Of a DNA stretch of 12,322 bases, positions 1-7,590 are shown piece by piece (within the stretch, counting starts at the first letter, position 1; every line of letters starts with the position of its first letter). A program made the position numbers and the translations under genes. The DNA lies in contig JANXRT010000192.1 of assembly GCA_025356735.1 (NCBI GenBank), positions 1 to 12,322 of the forward strand, written 5' to 3'. This stretch comes from Acetobacteraceae bacterium (GTDB lineage Bacteria; Pseudomonadota; Alphaproteobacteria; Acetobacterales; Acetobacteraceae). The notes under the pieces are model-generated. The model made no database searches. It saw nothing but the letters and a program-made list of their open reading frames with translations, and was not told the origin of the DNA.

Positions 1-547
1 TGCCGCCGCCGGCGCTGCGGTGCTGCGCAATTCCATCAATCTCGGCAAGGGGGCCAGCCTGGCGCATGGCCTTGCTTATGCGCTGGAATTCGGCCCATCC
101 GGCGTCATCACCCTGGACGGCGACGGCCAGCATCGCGCCGAGGACATCCCGGCAGTGATTGAGTGCGCCCACACGCATCCGGGCCGGGTGGTGATCGGCT
201 CGCGCCGGGCGGGCCGCGATACCTCGCCGCGGCTGCGCTACGCGGCCAACCGACTGGCCGATTTCTGGGTATCGCTCGCCTCAGGCTGTGCGGTGGATGA
301 CAGCCAGTCGGGCTTCCGGCTGTATCCCGCGGAGCTGCTGCGCCGTTTGAACGGCAATTTCCCGAAGGCATCCCGGTTCGCCTTCGAAAGCGAGCTGCTG
401 ATCGAGGCTGCCCGGCTCGGCTTCGCAACGGCCGCCGTGCCGATCCCAGCAATTTACGGTTTAAAGCGGGCCAGCCATTTCCGACCGGTTACCGACAGCC
501 TGAAGATTGCGTTCGCGGTGGCACGGCAGTTGGCGCGGCAGAAGTAA
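1..547 (+). CDS. Glycosyltransferase family 2 (DPM1-like), 5' end cut off by the window
   Basis: This is the C-terminal part (about 181 residues) of a GT-A fold family 2 glycosyltransferase. The open frame runs to the left edge (first full codon at base 2), so the GTG at base 20 is internal and roughly 40-60 N-terminal residues are missing. Visible landmarks are the NLGKGASLAHGL stretch typical of dolichyl/polyprenyl-phosphate sugar transferases, the metal/nucleotide-sugar motif DGDGQH at bases 116-133, a GSRRAGRD segment, and DSQSGFRLYP, the usual acceptor-site region. No membrane segment follows, so it is probably cytosolic or peripheral. Such enzymes move a sugar from a nucleotide sugar to a polyprenyl phosphate or another lipid acceptor. 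In many aryl-polyene clusters a GT2 domain is present, often fused to an acyltransferase; here the acyltransferase is a separate gene. The gene converges on the operon's last gene with 17 nt between the two stops. The family is secure; the substrate is unknown. Confidence 0.88.
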   Translation, partial: AAAGAAVLRNSINLGKGASLAHGLAYALEFGPSGVITLDGDGQHRAEDIPAVIECAHTHPGRVVIGSRRAGRDTSPRLRYAANRLADFWVSLASGCAVDDSQSGFRLYPAELLRRLNGNFPKASRFAFESELLIEAARLGFATAAVPIPAIYGLKRASHFRPVTDSLKIAFAVARQLARQK

Positions 548-567
548 GGCCGAGGCTTCGCCCCTTA
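545..567. terminator. Imperfect hairpin spanning both convergent stop codons
   Basis: TAAGG at 545-549 pairs with CCTTA at 563-567, and CGA at 551-553 pairs with TCG at 558-560 around a four-base loop, with a small internal bulge. The outer arms are the TAA stops of the glycosyltransferase and, on the other strand, of the ketoreductase. No T-run follows on either strand, so intrinsic termination is doubtful. The compact convergent end may simply be shaped this way. Confidence 0.22.
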
Positions 568-1284
568 TGCTATCCCACCGTTAATCGAGATCGCCTGACC
601 CGTGATGTAGGACGCTTGGTCGGAAGCCAGGAACGCCACCAGGTCGGCGACCTCCTCCGGCCGGCCGGCGCGCCGCATCGGAACCCTGTCAGCGATCGCA
701 TCGGCATTGAACGCCGCATCGGTTGCGGGCGAGGCAATGATCCCGGGCGCCACGGCGTTGACGGTCAACCCGCGGCTGGCGACTTCGCGCGCAAGACTTT
801 TCACCACACCAATCAGCCCGGCCTTGGCGGCGGCGTAGTTGGCCTGACCGCGGTTGCCGGTGATCGCCGACAACGAGGAGATGGCGACGATCCGCCCCCA
901 CCGGGTCGCCATCATCGGCAGCAGCAAAGGCTGCGTGACGGCGAAGAAGCCACTGAGCGAGACATCCAGCACCGATCGCCATTGCAGCGCGGACATTCCC
1001 GCCATCGGCACGTCAGCATGGGTGCCGGCGTTATGCACCAGGACCTGCGGCACGCCGGCGTCGCAAAGCCGCGCCATTTCGACGTTCGCGGCATCGAAGT
1101 CGGTAAGGTCGAGTTGCAGGGTCTCGGCCGAACCGCCGGCGCCACGGATCGTTCCCACGACATGCTCGGCGCGGTCGATCCCGGTCATGGCGTGGACAAT
1201 AACGTGCAGGCCGTCCCGCGCCAGGCGATGGCAGATCGCGGCACCAATGGGACTGGCGCCGCCGGTGACGAGCGCGCGCCTCAT
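565..1284 (-). CDS. FabG-type 3-ketoacyl-ACP reductase (ApeQ-like)
   Basis: A 239-residue short-chain dehydrogenase/reductase that would reduce the beta-ketoacyl-ACP made by the ketosynthase, using NAD(P)H. The Rossmann motif TGGASPIG lies at residues 7-14, NAG at 85-87, the catalytic serine at about 137, and the YxxxK pair at Tyr150 and Lys154. The C-terminal SYITGQAISINGG block is typical of FabG. Oddly, the region WRSVLDVSLSGFF has Ser109 where FabG has its catalytic Asn. The ATG overlaps the stop of the preceding dehydratase gene by 4 nt, so it is the tenth and last gene of the operon. The standalone reductase of aryl-polyene clusters is called ApeQ, often annotated FabG2; the assignment here rests on context, since FabG paralogues look alike. 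Confidence 0.93.
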   Translation of the reverse strand: MRRALVTGGASPIGAAICHRLARDGLHVIVHAMTGIDRAEHVVGTIRGAGGSAETLQLDLTDFDAANVEMARLCDAGVPQVLVHNAGTHADVPMAGMSALQWRSVLDVSLSGFFAVTQPLLLPMMATRWGRIVAISSLSAITGNRGQANYAAAKAGLIGVVKSLAREVASRGLTVNAVAPGIIASPATDAAFNADAIADRVPMRRAGRPEEVADLVAFLASDQASYITGQAISINGGIA

Positions 1285-1736
1285 GACGGCAGCACGATTA
1301 CTGCCCGCCCGCAGACGAGGACGCGGCCGGCTTGCGAGGCCAGGCTGAACTCATAGACACAGCCGCCGACGTCGCGCAGCGCAAGTGCCGCCGTGATACG
1401 GAGTTCGCCGAGCGACGGGTCATCAAGCCGATCGATGCGTATCTCGGTGCCCCGCAGGCTGGCCAGATAGCCAGCCGGTTCGGCTACGATGCCAGTCAAC
1501 CGCGCGCTACACGCCGCGATGGCCAGCAGCGCGCCATGCGCCGCGGCGGCCTGCAGGCCGTACTCGATGCCGCAGACGCCGCTCAGCCGGCCGTTGCGGC
1601 GCAGCGGGTTGCCGGGATCGAGATGCGAACTCGCGCGGCATCGTATCTTCGACATGTCCCACGCCTCGACATGGTCGAGCAGGCACATCGCACCCTGATG
1701 CGCGATCAGGTCGGACAGCTTCCGGCTTATCGCCAT
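1281..1736 (-). CDS. apeP: ApeP-type hotdog 3-hydroxyacyl-ACP dehydratase subunit
   Basis: A 151-residue hotdog-fold protein of the ApeP / predicted 3-hydroxyacyl-ACP dehydratase group. Family landmarks are HQGAMCLLDHVEAWD near the N-terminus (residues 13-27), SSHLDPGNPLRRNGRL at 36-51, and SGVCGIEYGLQAAAAHGAL at 52-70. Glu58 aligns with the catalytic Glu of FabZ (PGVLIIE). The GHFP histidine of FabZ has no counterpart: Asn-Pro (43-44) occupies that place. This suggests a partner protein provides the histidine, and the ApeI-like gene at 7587-7931 is the obvious candidate. In aryl-polyene systems the two dehydratases are known to work as a pair. The ATG overlaps the end of the chain-length-factor gene by 10 nt, and the stop overlaps the ketoreductase start by 4 nt. 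It is predicted to be cytosolic. Confidence 0.87.
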   Translation of the reverse strand: MAISRKLSDLIAHQGAMCLLDHVEAWDMSKIRCRASSHLDPGNPLRRNGRLSGVCGIEYGLQAAAAHGALLAIAACSARLTGIVAEPAGYLASLRGTEIRIDRLDDPSLGELRITAALALRDVGGCVYEFSLASQAGRVLVCGRAVIVLPS

Positions 1737-2524
1737 GGCCGCACGTCAATCGCGACAGCGCCATGCCGGAGCCGGGCGCGAATGGTTCCGGGTTGGCGCC
1801 GGGCGAGACATTCCAACAGCGGCAGCGCCCGCGCGGCGGGGTTTCCAAGCGCCAGAGACAGCAACGACGGCAGTTGTGTCGCTTCCTCGGCTGCCGTGCT
1901 GATCGCCTCATAGGTGACGACGATCCGGGCCATTGTCCGCTCGCATGGCTCCGGGGTTAGAACCAGGCAGGCGGCGAAGGGTGCCAGGGTCGGGCGTTTC
2001 TCGGCCATCGGCGCGGGAATCGGGGTGTCGTAGACGCAAAGCAGGATCGGTTGCCGCTCGACATGCAGCCCGGCCATGGCCTTGAGCAGGGAGGCGGCAA
2101 ATGTCGCATCCTGGCCGGTGACCGTGACCGCTTCCTTGCTGGAACGCGTGGCGATGGTCCAATAGCCGGCGGCGGCGTTGTGCACCGAATTGTGGAACTG
2201 GGTCGGCGAGACCTGGCGGCCAGGCTCCGCCAGGGTTTCCAGGATGGCGTGGACCACCACACCGTCGCCATTCGAGCAGCCGAACACGCCGGCGATCGAG
2301 CCTGGTGGAAATTCCGCCATCTCCATCGCCTGCTGTGCCACGACCAACGCCAGCCGAACAGCGACGCCGGTCCGTCGCCGCTCGTTCGATGACAAGATGT
2401 CTGGCACCGGAGGCGCTATGTCCGCGGGCACGTAGGGGGTTTCTCCGGCCAGCACGGCACGGCTGCCGGCCCAGCCCGGCAGACCCGGTCCCCAAAGCGA
2501 CACGCCCGCGACATAGGCCCGCAT
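1727..2524 (-). CDS. Half-length ketosynthase-like chain-length factor (ApeC-like)
   Basis: A 265-residue protein resembling only the N-terminal half of a beta-ketoacyl synthase (ketoacyl-synt_2 type, the chain-length-factor-like partner in aryl-polyene clusters, which I believe is called ApeC). The N-terminus MRAYVAGVSLWGPGLPGW and the central SPTQFHNSVHNAAAGYWTIA are family landmarks. The nucleophile region reads VTGQDATFAASLLKA (residues 135-149), so the Cys of an active ketosynthase is absent; Asp139, next to Gln138, falls at that position in my hand alignment. The C-terminal HGTGT and GHTLG blocks of a KS are also missing. It should act as the inactive partner of the KS encoded just upstream and help set chain length. 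The start at 2524 gives a TGATG junction with the KS stop; an in-frame ATG 30 nt upstream would lie inside the KS gene and is less likely. Confidence 0.85.
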   Translation of the reverse strand: MRAYVAGVSLWGPGLPGWAGSRAVLAGETPYVPADIAPPVPDILSSNERRRTGVAVRLALVVAQQAMEMAEFPPGSIAGVFGCSNGDGVVVHAILETLAEPGRQVSPTQFHNSVHNAAAGYWTIATRSSKEAVTVTGQDATFAASLLKAMAGLHVERQPILLCVYDTPIPAPMAEKRPTLAPFAACLVLTPEPCERTMARIVVTYEAISTAAEEATQLPSLLSLALGNPAARALPLLECLARRQPGTIRARLRHGAVAIDVRPWR

Positions 2525-3717
2525 CAGCCGCTGATGCCGAGCACGAGGCTGCAATTCACCCCGCCGAACCCGAACGAGTTGCTGACCACGTTGCGAATTT
2601 TCCTGTCGGTGTTCTCGCCAAGCACATTGCCACGGAACGCGGGATCAATCCGGGTCACGTTGAGGCACCCCGGCAGCAAGCCATGCTCGATGCACAGCGT
2701 CGAGACGATCGCGTCCATGATCCCGGCGGCGCCCAGCGTGTGGCCGGTCCAGCCCTTGGTCGAGCTGCACGGGACGGCACCGCCGAATGTCTCGAACACG
2801 GCAAGGTCCTCGATCGCGTCATTGGCCGGGGTGCCGGTGCCATGCAGGTTGATATAGTCGATGGCGTCGGGCCGCAGGCCGGCGCGGGCCAGCGCCTGGC
2901 GCATCGCGGCGATCGCGCCGGCGCCCTCGGGATGCGGCGCCGACATGTGGTGGCCGTCGCTGGTAGCGCCGTAGCCGAGCAGCGCCGGCCTTTCATCGCC
3001 GGGTTCGGCGCGCTCCAGCAGCACGAACCCCGCCCCCTCGCCGATCGAGATGCCGTCCCGTGAGATGTCGCAGGGCCGGCACGGCAGCTCAGAAATCAGG
3101 TCGAGCGCGGAAAAGCCGTGCAGCGTCATCTGGCATAGGGAGTCAGCGCCGCCGGCGACCACGGCATCGCACACGCCGCAGACGATTAACCGGTAGGCAT
3201 CGACGAAGCTGAGGGCGCTGGAGGCGCAGGCGCTGGAGATCACCATCGCCGGGCCGCACAGGCCAAGTCGCGCCGCAACGAAATCGGCCAGCGAGAACAT
3301 GTCGTGAGTATGAAGGAAATCAAAGTTCCTTGGCAGCGCGCCGCTATCGGGGTGGCGTTCGCGGTAGGCGTTCTCGCAGGACAGCACGCCCGAGGTGCTG
3401 GTGCCGAGCACGACCCCGATGCGCTCGGCACCGTGTTTCTTCCTGGCGCGCGCCACTGCTTCCGCGAAGCCGTCCGTTGCCAACGCCAGGTCGGCCAGAC
3501 GGTTGTTGCGGCAATCGAACCGAGCCAGGACGGTGGGCAAGGCGTGGTGCTCGATGCCCGCGACACGCCCGATATGGCCGCGCTGGTCGTTGCCGCCATG
3601 CTCGAAGTCACACGGGATCAGCCCGCCGCGCCGACCATGCAAGGCGGCCAGCGTCGCCGCTCCGCCATGGCCGACAGCGGTGACGAGCGTGCTCGCGGTC
3701 AAGGTGAGGGGCTGCAT
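2524..3717 (-). CDS. Beta-ketoacyl-ACP synthase (ApeO-like KS)
   Basis: A 397-residue thiolase-fold ketosynthase that would perform the decarboxylative Claisen condensations of the polyene chain. Numbered from the ATG at 3717, the nucleophile Cys164 sits in SSACASSA, His292 in NLHGTGTPAND, Lys321 in SSTKGWTGHTLGAAG with His326, and the SNSFGFGGVN glycine-rich turn is near the C-terminus. All residues for an active elongating KS are present. I chose ATG 3717 because MQPLTLTASTLVTAVGHG matches the usual KS N-terminus. An in-frame GTG at 3732 would add five residues. Neither start has a clear Shine-Dalgarno. It lies 39 nt after the exporter stop and is joined to the chain-length factor by a TGATG overlap, suggesting 1:1 synthesis of a KS:CLF pair. 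The name ApeO is from recollection of the aryl-polyene literature. Confidence 0.92.
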   Translation of the reverse strand: MQPLTLTASTLVTAVGHGGAATLAALHGRRGGLIPCDFEHGGNDQRGHIGRVAGIEHHALPTVLARFDCRNNRLADLALATDGFAEAVARARKKHGAERIGVVLGTSTSGVLSCENAYRERHPDSGALPRNFDFLHTHDMFSLADFVAARLGLCGPAMVISSACASSALSFVDAYRLIVCGVCDAVVAGGADSLCQMTLHGFSALDLISELPCRPCDISRDGISIGEGAGFVLLERAEPGDERPALLGYGATSDGHHMSAPHPEGAGAIAAMRQALARAGLRPDAIDYINLHGTGTPANDAIEDLAVFETFGGAVPCSSTKGWTGHTLGAAGIMDAIVSTLCIEHGLLPGCLNVTRIDPAFRGNVLGENTDRKIRNVVSNSFGFGGVNCSLVLGISG

Positions 3718-3756
3718 GGCGGATTGGGTCACAGGAAGAACAAATGGGTAGCCATT

Positions 3757-6105
3757 TCAAAGGGCGACAGGGGAAAGACCCCGGCCCGGCGGCGGTCCGA
3801 CAAGGACAAAGGAAAAATACATCGCCGACACCGCCCCGAGCACGACCGTGGTTCCGATCTCGCGCAGCAGCGGCGTAGCACATAGCGCCAGCAGACCGAA
3901 GGTCAGCAACGTTGTCGCGTTGCAGGTGACCAGAGTCCTAAGTGTCCGCGCCCGCTCCTCCTCATCGAGCTGGCGGCGGGCGAAGAACAGCGCGTAGTCC
4001 AGGCCGATGCCGACCACCAGCTGCAACGACACGATGTGGATCAGCGACAGGTGTTTACCGGCCGCGGTCAGGCCGGCGATGGTGACGAGGCAGGAGGCCG
4101 CCACCGCCGCGACGACCTTCATCAGCCGCGGCAGGTCACGCAGGCCAACCCACAGAGCGATCAGCGCGGCCAGACCACCGAGCCCGAGCCAGCGCCAGGC
4201 ACGGCCAGTGTAGCCGGCAACCAGGCGGTCAGTTTCGGCGCGCATGTCGACATAGGCAGCATCCGGCTCGGCGGCCAAGGCGGCGGCGAGGGCACTGGGA
4301 TCGCGCAGCCCGGCGGGAACCAGGATGCCGGTCCATCTGCCGCCGCGCGATTGCAGCAGCGGTTTCAGCCTCGCGCCGATCGCCGTGCCGACAAAGTCGG
4401 CGGGCACCACCGGCGCCATCGCGCGGCTCTTTTCGACGTCGGCTGCAAACGTGGCAAAAGCGTTTTCCCGAAACGGCATTCCGGCACGGGCCTCGACGAT
4501 GCGGGCGGCGAGCGTCGGTGCATCCGGCAGCGCGGCGCGGCGCGAAAGCTGGGTGGTGGCGCTTGGAATGAACCGGGCGGCACTCTCAATTCCGGTCATC
4601 GCACCCTGCGCCACCAGCCGGTCGAATACCGGTGCCAGCCGTTCCTCGTGCGCCAGCACGACCTCCTCGCTGCCGCCGGCAACGAAGATCATCTGTCCGG
4701 CGCCCGGCACTCCGATCTCGGACCGCAACTCGGCGTCAAGGCGCAACGCCGCCTCCGATACCGGGCTGAGCCGGGAAAAATCCTGCTCCCATCGTGGCCC
4801 GCCCATTGCCAGCAGCGCGATCCCTGCGACGACCGCCGGCAGCAGGGCCAGCTTGAAAAAATCCCGAAGGGCCTCGATGCGCAGCAGCCGGGCCGGATCG
4901 CCGGCCGAAACCGGCGCGAGATCGGCGGCAACGATCAGCCGTGGCAGCAGCCACCGCGTCGCGGCAGCGGCGACGACGACCCCGACCGTCGCGAACAGGC
5001 CAAGCTGCGCCAACCCGGCAAAACCGGAAAAGACCATCCCAGTCAGACCCAAAGCCGCCGTCACCACCGCCAGCAGCAACGTGGGTCCGATCCGCGTCAG
5101 CGTGCCGCTTGCGGGTTCGTTCTGCTTGCGGTGTCCGATCAGCAGCACCGGATAGTCGACCGTGACGCCCAGCATGGTCATGCCGAAGCCGAGTGCGATG
5201 CCATGCACGAAGCCGAAGGCCAGCTGCACCGCCAGCGCCGCGGCGGCAATGCCGAGCACCACCGGCACGCCAATCGCGGCAATGACCCATAGCGAGCGGA
5301 AGCGCCAGAACAGCAGCAAGGCGACCAGCACGGAGGAAAATACAGACAAAATCTCGACGTCGCGGCGCATGGCGTGCGCGGCGTCCTGCGCGAAGATCGC
5401 GGGACCGGACAGCAGCAGCCGGGCGGAACCGGGTTTGGCATCGGCGAACGTCGCGGTCAGGGTCGCGGCCACGCGATCCTGGGCGGAGATGTCCATGCCG
5501 GTCGCCCGGGTCTGCGCCACCAGCAGTGCGCGATCATGATCGGCCGCGAACCAGACGCCGTCGCGCAACCGAATCCGGGAGCCGCCGAGCCACTTTTGCA
5601 GCATCCCCAGGAACACGCCCGGCGGGTCCGCCATGCCGAACCGCTCGACCAGCGGCGCCGCCGAGGAGCCAAGCCCGGCCAACACGTCTTCAAAGTCCTT
5701 CCGCAGCGCCGGAACGGTGAACGCGGCTTCGCTGGTGCCGGGCGACAGCAGGTAGCGACGCTGGAACAGGAAACCTTGGTCCGCCTCCGAAAAACCGACA
5801 TGGCCGTTGTTGACGGCCGAGAACAGGCCGGAGCGCTCCAGTGCCTGGGCCATCGCCCCGCTGATCCGCGACAGCTCGGCGGCCGGCGCCTGGTCGATGC
5901 CGATCAGGATCACGCTCGATGCGGTGCCCGACTGCACTTCGGAAATCATCAGCCGGGCCGCCTGGGTCTGGCCGGCAGGCAGCAGATCCGCCATGTCGGT
6001 GCGTATCTCGATGCAGCGGAAAACAAGCCAGGCTAGCAGCGTGGCCAGGATCAAGGCGGCGGCGATCGGAAGTCCGGTCCGGGTTGGAACCTCCATGTGC
6101 CGCAT
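3757..6105 (-). CDS. MMPL/RND-family exporter (ApeM-like)
   Basis: A 782-residue inner-membrane protein with the two-fold repeated RND layout. It has an N-terminal helix (about residues 12-30), a periplasmic domain to about 250, a helix bundle at about 255-395, a short helix at about 415-430, a second periplasmic domain to about 640, and a final helix bundle. Each bundle carries the helix-4 type Asp motif: GVTVDYPVLLIGHRK (Asp near 317) and GIGLDYALFFARRQLD (Asp near 703), the proton-relay positions in this superfamily. At about 780 residues it matches the lipid/polyketide MMPL exporters of aryl-polyene and xanthomonadin clusters rather than the roughly 1,000-residue drug pumps. It probably extracts the acylated product from the inner membrane. 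The start at 6105 gives a TGATG junction with the LolA-like gene; the codon before it is TTG and also in frame. Confidence 0.92.
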   Translation of the reverse strand: MRHMEVPTRTGLPIAAALILATLLAWLVFRCIEIRTDMADLLPAGQTQAARLMISEVQSGTASSVILIGIDQAPAAELSRISGAMAQALERSGLFSAVNNGHVGFSEADQGFLFQRRYLLSPGTSEAAFTVPALRKDFEDVLAGLGSSAAPLVERFGMADPPGVFLGMLQKWLGGSRIRLRDGVWFAADHDRALLVAQTRATGMDISAQDRVAATLTATFADAKPGSARLLLSGPAIFAQDAAHAMRRDVEILSVFSSVLVALLLFWRFRSLWVIAAIGVPVVLGIAAAALAVQLAFGFVHGIALGFGMTMLGVTVDYPVLLIGHRKQNEPASGTLTRIGPTLLLAVVTAALGLTGMVFSGFAGLAQLGLFATVGVVVAAAATRWLLPRLIVAADLAPVSAGDPARLLRIEALRDFFKLALLPAVVAGIALLAMGGPRWEQDFSRLSPVSEAALRLDAELRSEIGVPGAGQMIFVAGGSEEVVLAHEERLAPVFDRLVAQGAMTGIESAARFIPSATTQLSRRAALPDAPTLAARIVEARAGMPFRENAFATFAADVEKSRAMAPVVPADFVGTAIGARLKPLLQSRGGRWTGILVPAGLRDPSALAAALAAEPDAAYVDMRAETDRLVAGYTGRAWRWLGLGGLAALIALWVGLRDLPRLMKVVAAVAASCLVTIAGLTAAGKHLSLIHIVSLQLVVGIGLDYALFFARRQLDEEERARTLRTLVTCNATTLLTFGLLALCATPLLREIGTTVVLGAVSAMYFSFVLVGPPPGRGLSPVAL

Positions 6106-6770
6106 CAAGGTATCGGTCCGATGACCATGCGCGAGCTGCTGCCGTTGGCCTGCAATATGCTTATCTGCGTCGGCTCCTTCCCGGCACCGTCGATCCGCAC
6201 CGTCTCAACCAGCTTCGCCACTTCCGAAATCGCAACCAGGTTCAGCTGCCATCCGGGAAAGCTGCCGGCAAGCGTCACTCGGAACGAGCGCTGCAAGGTG
6301 GCAAGATCACCGGCGAGCGTAGCGCGCATCGCGTCGATCAGGCCGCGCAGTTCTGGCTGGTTGCCCAGGTCGAGGCGCCGGGTGGCGCCGCCGCCATCGA
6401 CCAGGGTCAGCATGTCGCCATCGATCGTCAGCCGCTCGAACCGCGGTTGCAGCGTCAGTTTTTCGAGAAGGCCGGGACGGCGATAGGACAGCTCGCCGGC
6501 CACCACCAGGGGCTGGTCCAACGCGGGGAAGTGCTTCTCCTCGGTGAAGTGGTCATGGCGCTGGGGCACCGAGGCAAGTTCCCGCATCAGCGTCTCGATC
6601 GAAAACGGCTGCGCCATCGTTGAGTTGGGCACACCGCACGCCAGCAGCAGAAGCCAGACGCTCCACTTGCCGGGTCGCGTCGCCGACCTTTGCGGACGCG
6701 CTCCAAAAATCGAAGAAGTTGAACCAGTTGAACGGATGGGCACGGCAGTGATGCTCCAGACGGGCGACAT
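6105..6770 (-). CDS. LolA-like periplasmic lipid/lipoprotein carrier (ApeL-like)
   Basis: Up to 221 residues. A basic stretch (RPGK) followed by the hydrophobic run VWLLLLACGV and the cleavage-like NSTMA/QP at residues 52-54 looks like a Sec signal peptide, so the mature protein is periplasmic. The mature part (QPFSIETLMRELASVPQRHDHFTEEKHFPALDQPL...GELSYRRPGLLEK) shows the start of the LolA/LolA-related fold: an amphipathic helix, F-x-E-x-K, then an antiparallel sheet. It probably ferries a hydrophobic product, or a lipid bearing it, across the periplasm after MMPL export. Start choice is open: ATG 6770 (AAAGGA only 2 nt upstream) or GTG 6743 (GGAG 10 nt upstream). Both give a long n-region and lie inside the acyltransferase gene, a 190-218 nt out-of-frame overlap. 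There is no ATG, GTG or TTG in frame between 6743 and the hydrophobic core. Confidence 0.83.
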   Translation of the reverse strand: MSPVWSITAVPIRSTGSTSSIFGARPQRSATRPGKWSVWLLLLACGVPNSTMAQPFSIETLMRELASVPQRHDHFTEEKHFPALDQPLVVAGELSYRRPGLLEKLTLQPRFERLTIDGDMLTLVDGGGATRRLDLGNQPELRGLIDAMRATLAGDLATLQRSFRVTLAGSFPGWQLNLVAISEVAKLVETVRIDGAGKEPTQISILQANGSSSRMVIGPIP

Positions 6771-7590
6771 ATTCCTTTAGCCAGATTCGAGCCGCGGCGT
6801 CCCGGCCACCGTCGCGCAGCCGCATTCCGTCGTGGAAGGGCTCAATGAGGATGCGGTAATGGCGGGGCCCGATGCGCGGCGCGAAGCAGAGGAAGATGGG
6901 AGCTTCGAGCGCACCGGCAAGCAGGATCGGTCCGGCCGGGAACAAGGCCGGGCTGCCGAGAAAGTCGATCGCCACCGATTTCTCGCCGCGATGCGCGCGG
7001 TCGGCCAGCATGCCGACGATCTCGCCGCGCACGACGCTCTCGCGCGCCTCGAGCATCGCGCCCAGCGTGCCAAGTTCGATGATGTCACGCGCCAGCGCGG
7101 GGTTCAGCCGCTCCAGCAGACGCGTCGGCTCGGCGGCGTTGGCACGGTACATCATCGGCCGGATGCGCTGTGGGCAATCGGCCGCGATCGCGCGGAGCGC
7201 CTCGAAGCTGCCGAGATGGCAGCCGAGCAGCACGCAGCCGCGGCCCTGGTCCAGCGTGGCGCGCAATCCATCCAGCCCCTCGACCTCGAACCTGTAGGAG
7301 GCCGTTCGGCCGGTGAGCAGGAAAAGCCGATCGAGTGTGACGTTGGCGAAGGAGAGAAAGTGCCGCGATACGTCGAGGAAGCCGGCGCGGCGGCCAAGGA
7401 CGCGACCGAGAAACCCGCGCGAGGCGGCGCGGGCAGAACCGGACGCAACAATGAACCAGGCGGTGACCGGCAACAGAAGCAGCTGGCCCGCCGACCAGCC
7501 CAGGCGAAGGATCAGCCAAGCCATGAGGCGCGTCAGAATAGCGTTGCCGCGTTCGTGCTGGCGGCTCCAATCGGAGACGGATGCGCTCAT
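6553..7590 (-). CDS. LpxL/HtrB-type lysophospholipid acyltransferase
   Basis: A 345-residue member of the lipid A late-acyltransferase (LPLAT) family. A hydrophobic anchor lies at about residues 19-50. The catalytic HX4E motif is HLGSFE (His125, Glu130) within LLGCHLGSFEALR. MLADRAHRGEKSVAIDFLG at about 195-213 is the second conserved block, and the family signature HPFNWFNFFDFW ends at residue 296. A further 49 residues of low family resemblance follow and overlap the LolA-like signal-peptide region in another frame. The enzyme probably transfers the finished acyl/polyene chain from ACP to a lipid acceptor on the inner membrane's inner face. In enterobacterial aryl-polyene clusters a similar domain is fused to a glycosyltransferase; here it stands alone. 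The ATG overlaps the preceding dehydratase stop by 4 nt. It could instead be an ordinary lipid A acyltransferase, but operon membership argues for a dedicated role. Confidence 0.9.
   Translation of the reverse strand: MSASVSDWSRQHERGNAILTRLMAWLILRLGWSAGQLLLLPVTAWFIVASGSARAASRGFLGRVLGRRAGFLDVSRHFLSFANVTLDRLFLLTGRTASYRFEVEGLDGLRATLDQGRGCVLLGCHLGSFEALRAIAADCPQRIRPMMYRANAAEPTRLLERLNPALARDIIELGTLGAMLEARESVVRGEIVGMLADRAHRGEKSVAIDFLGSPALFPAGPILLAGALEAPIFLCFAPRIGPRHYRILIEPFHDGMRLRDGGRDAAARIWLKEYVARLEHHCRAHPFNWFNFFDFWSASAKVGDATRQVERLASAAGVRCAQLNDGAAVFDRDADAGTCLGAPAP

Noticed and set aside
4036..5292. Long open frame (418 codons) on the + strand opposite the MMPL exporter
   Set aside because: Rich in Gln, Arg, Gly and His with no recognisable motif. 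It is the mirror frame of a GC-rich gene whose minus-strand product has full MMPL signatures.
6714..6725. GAAGAAGTTGAA-type short AT-richer stretch as a promoter inside the acyltransferase
   Set aside because: It encodes the conserved NWFNFF motif of the acyltransferase; its composition is explained by the codons.
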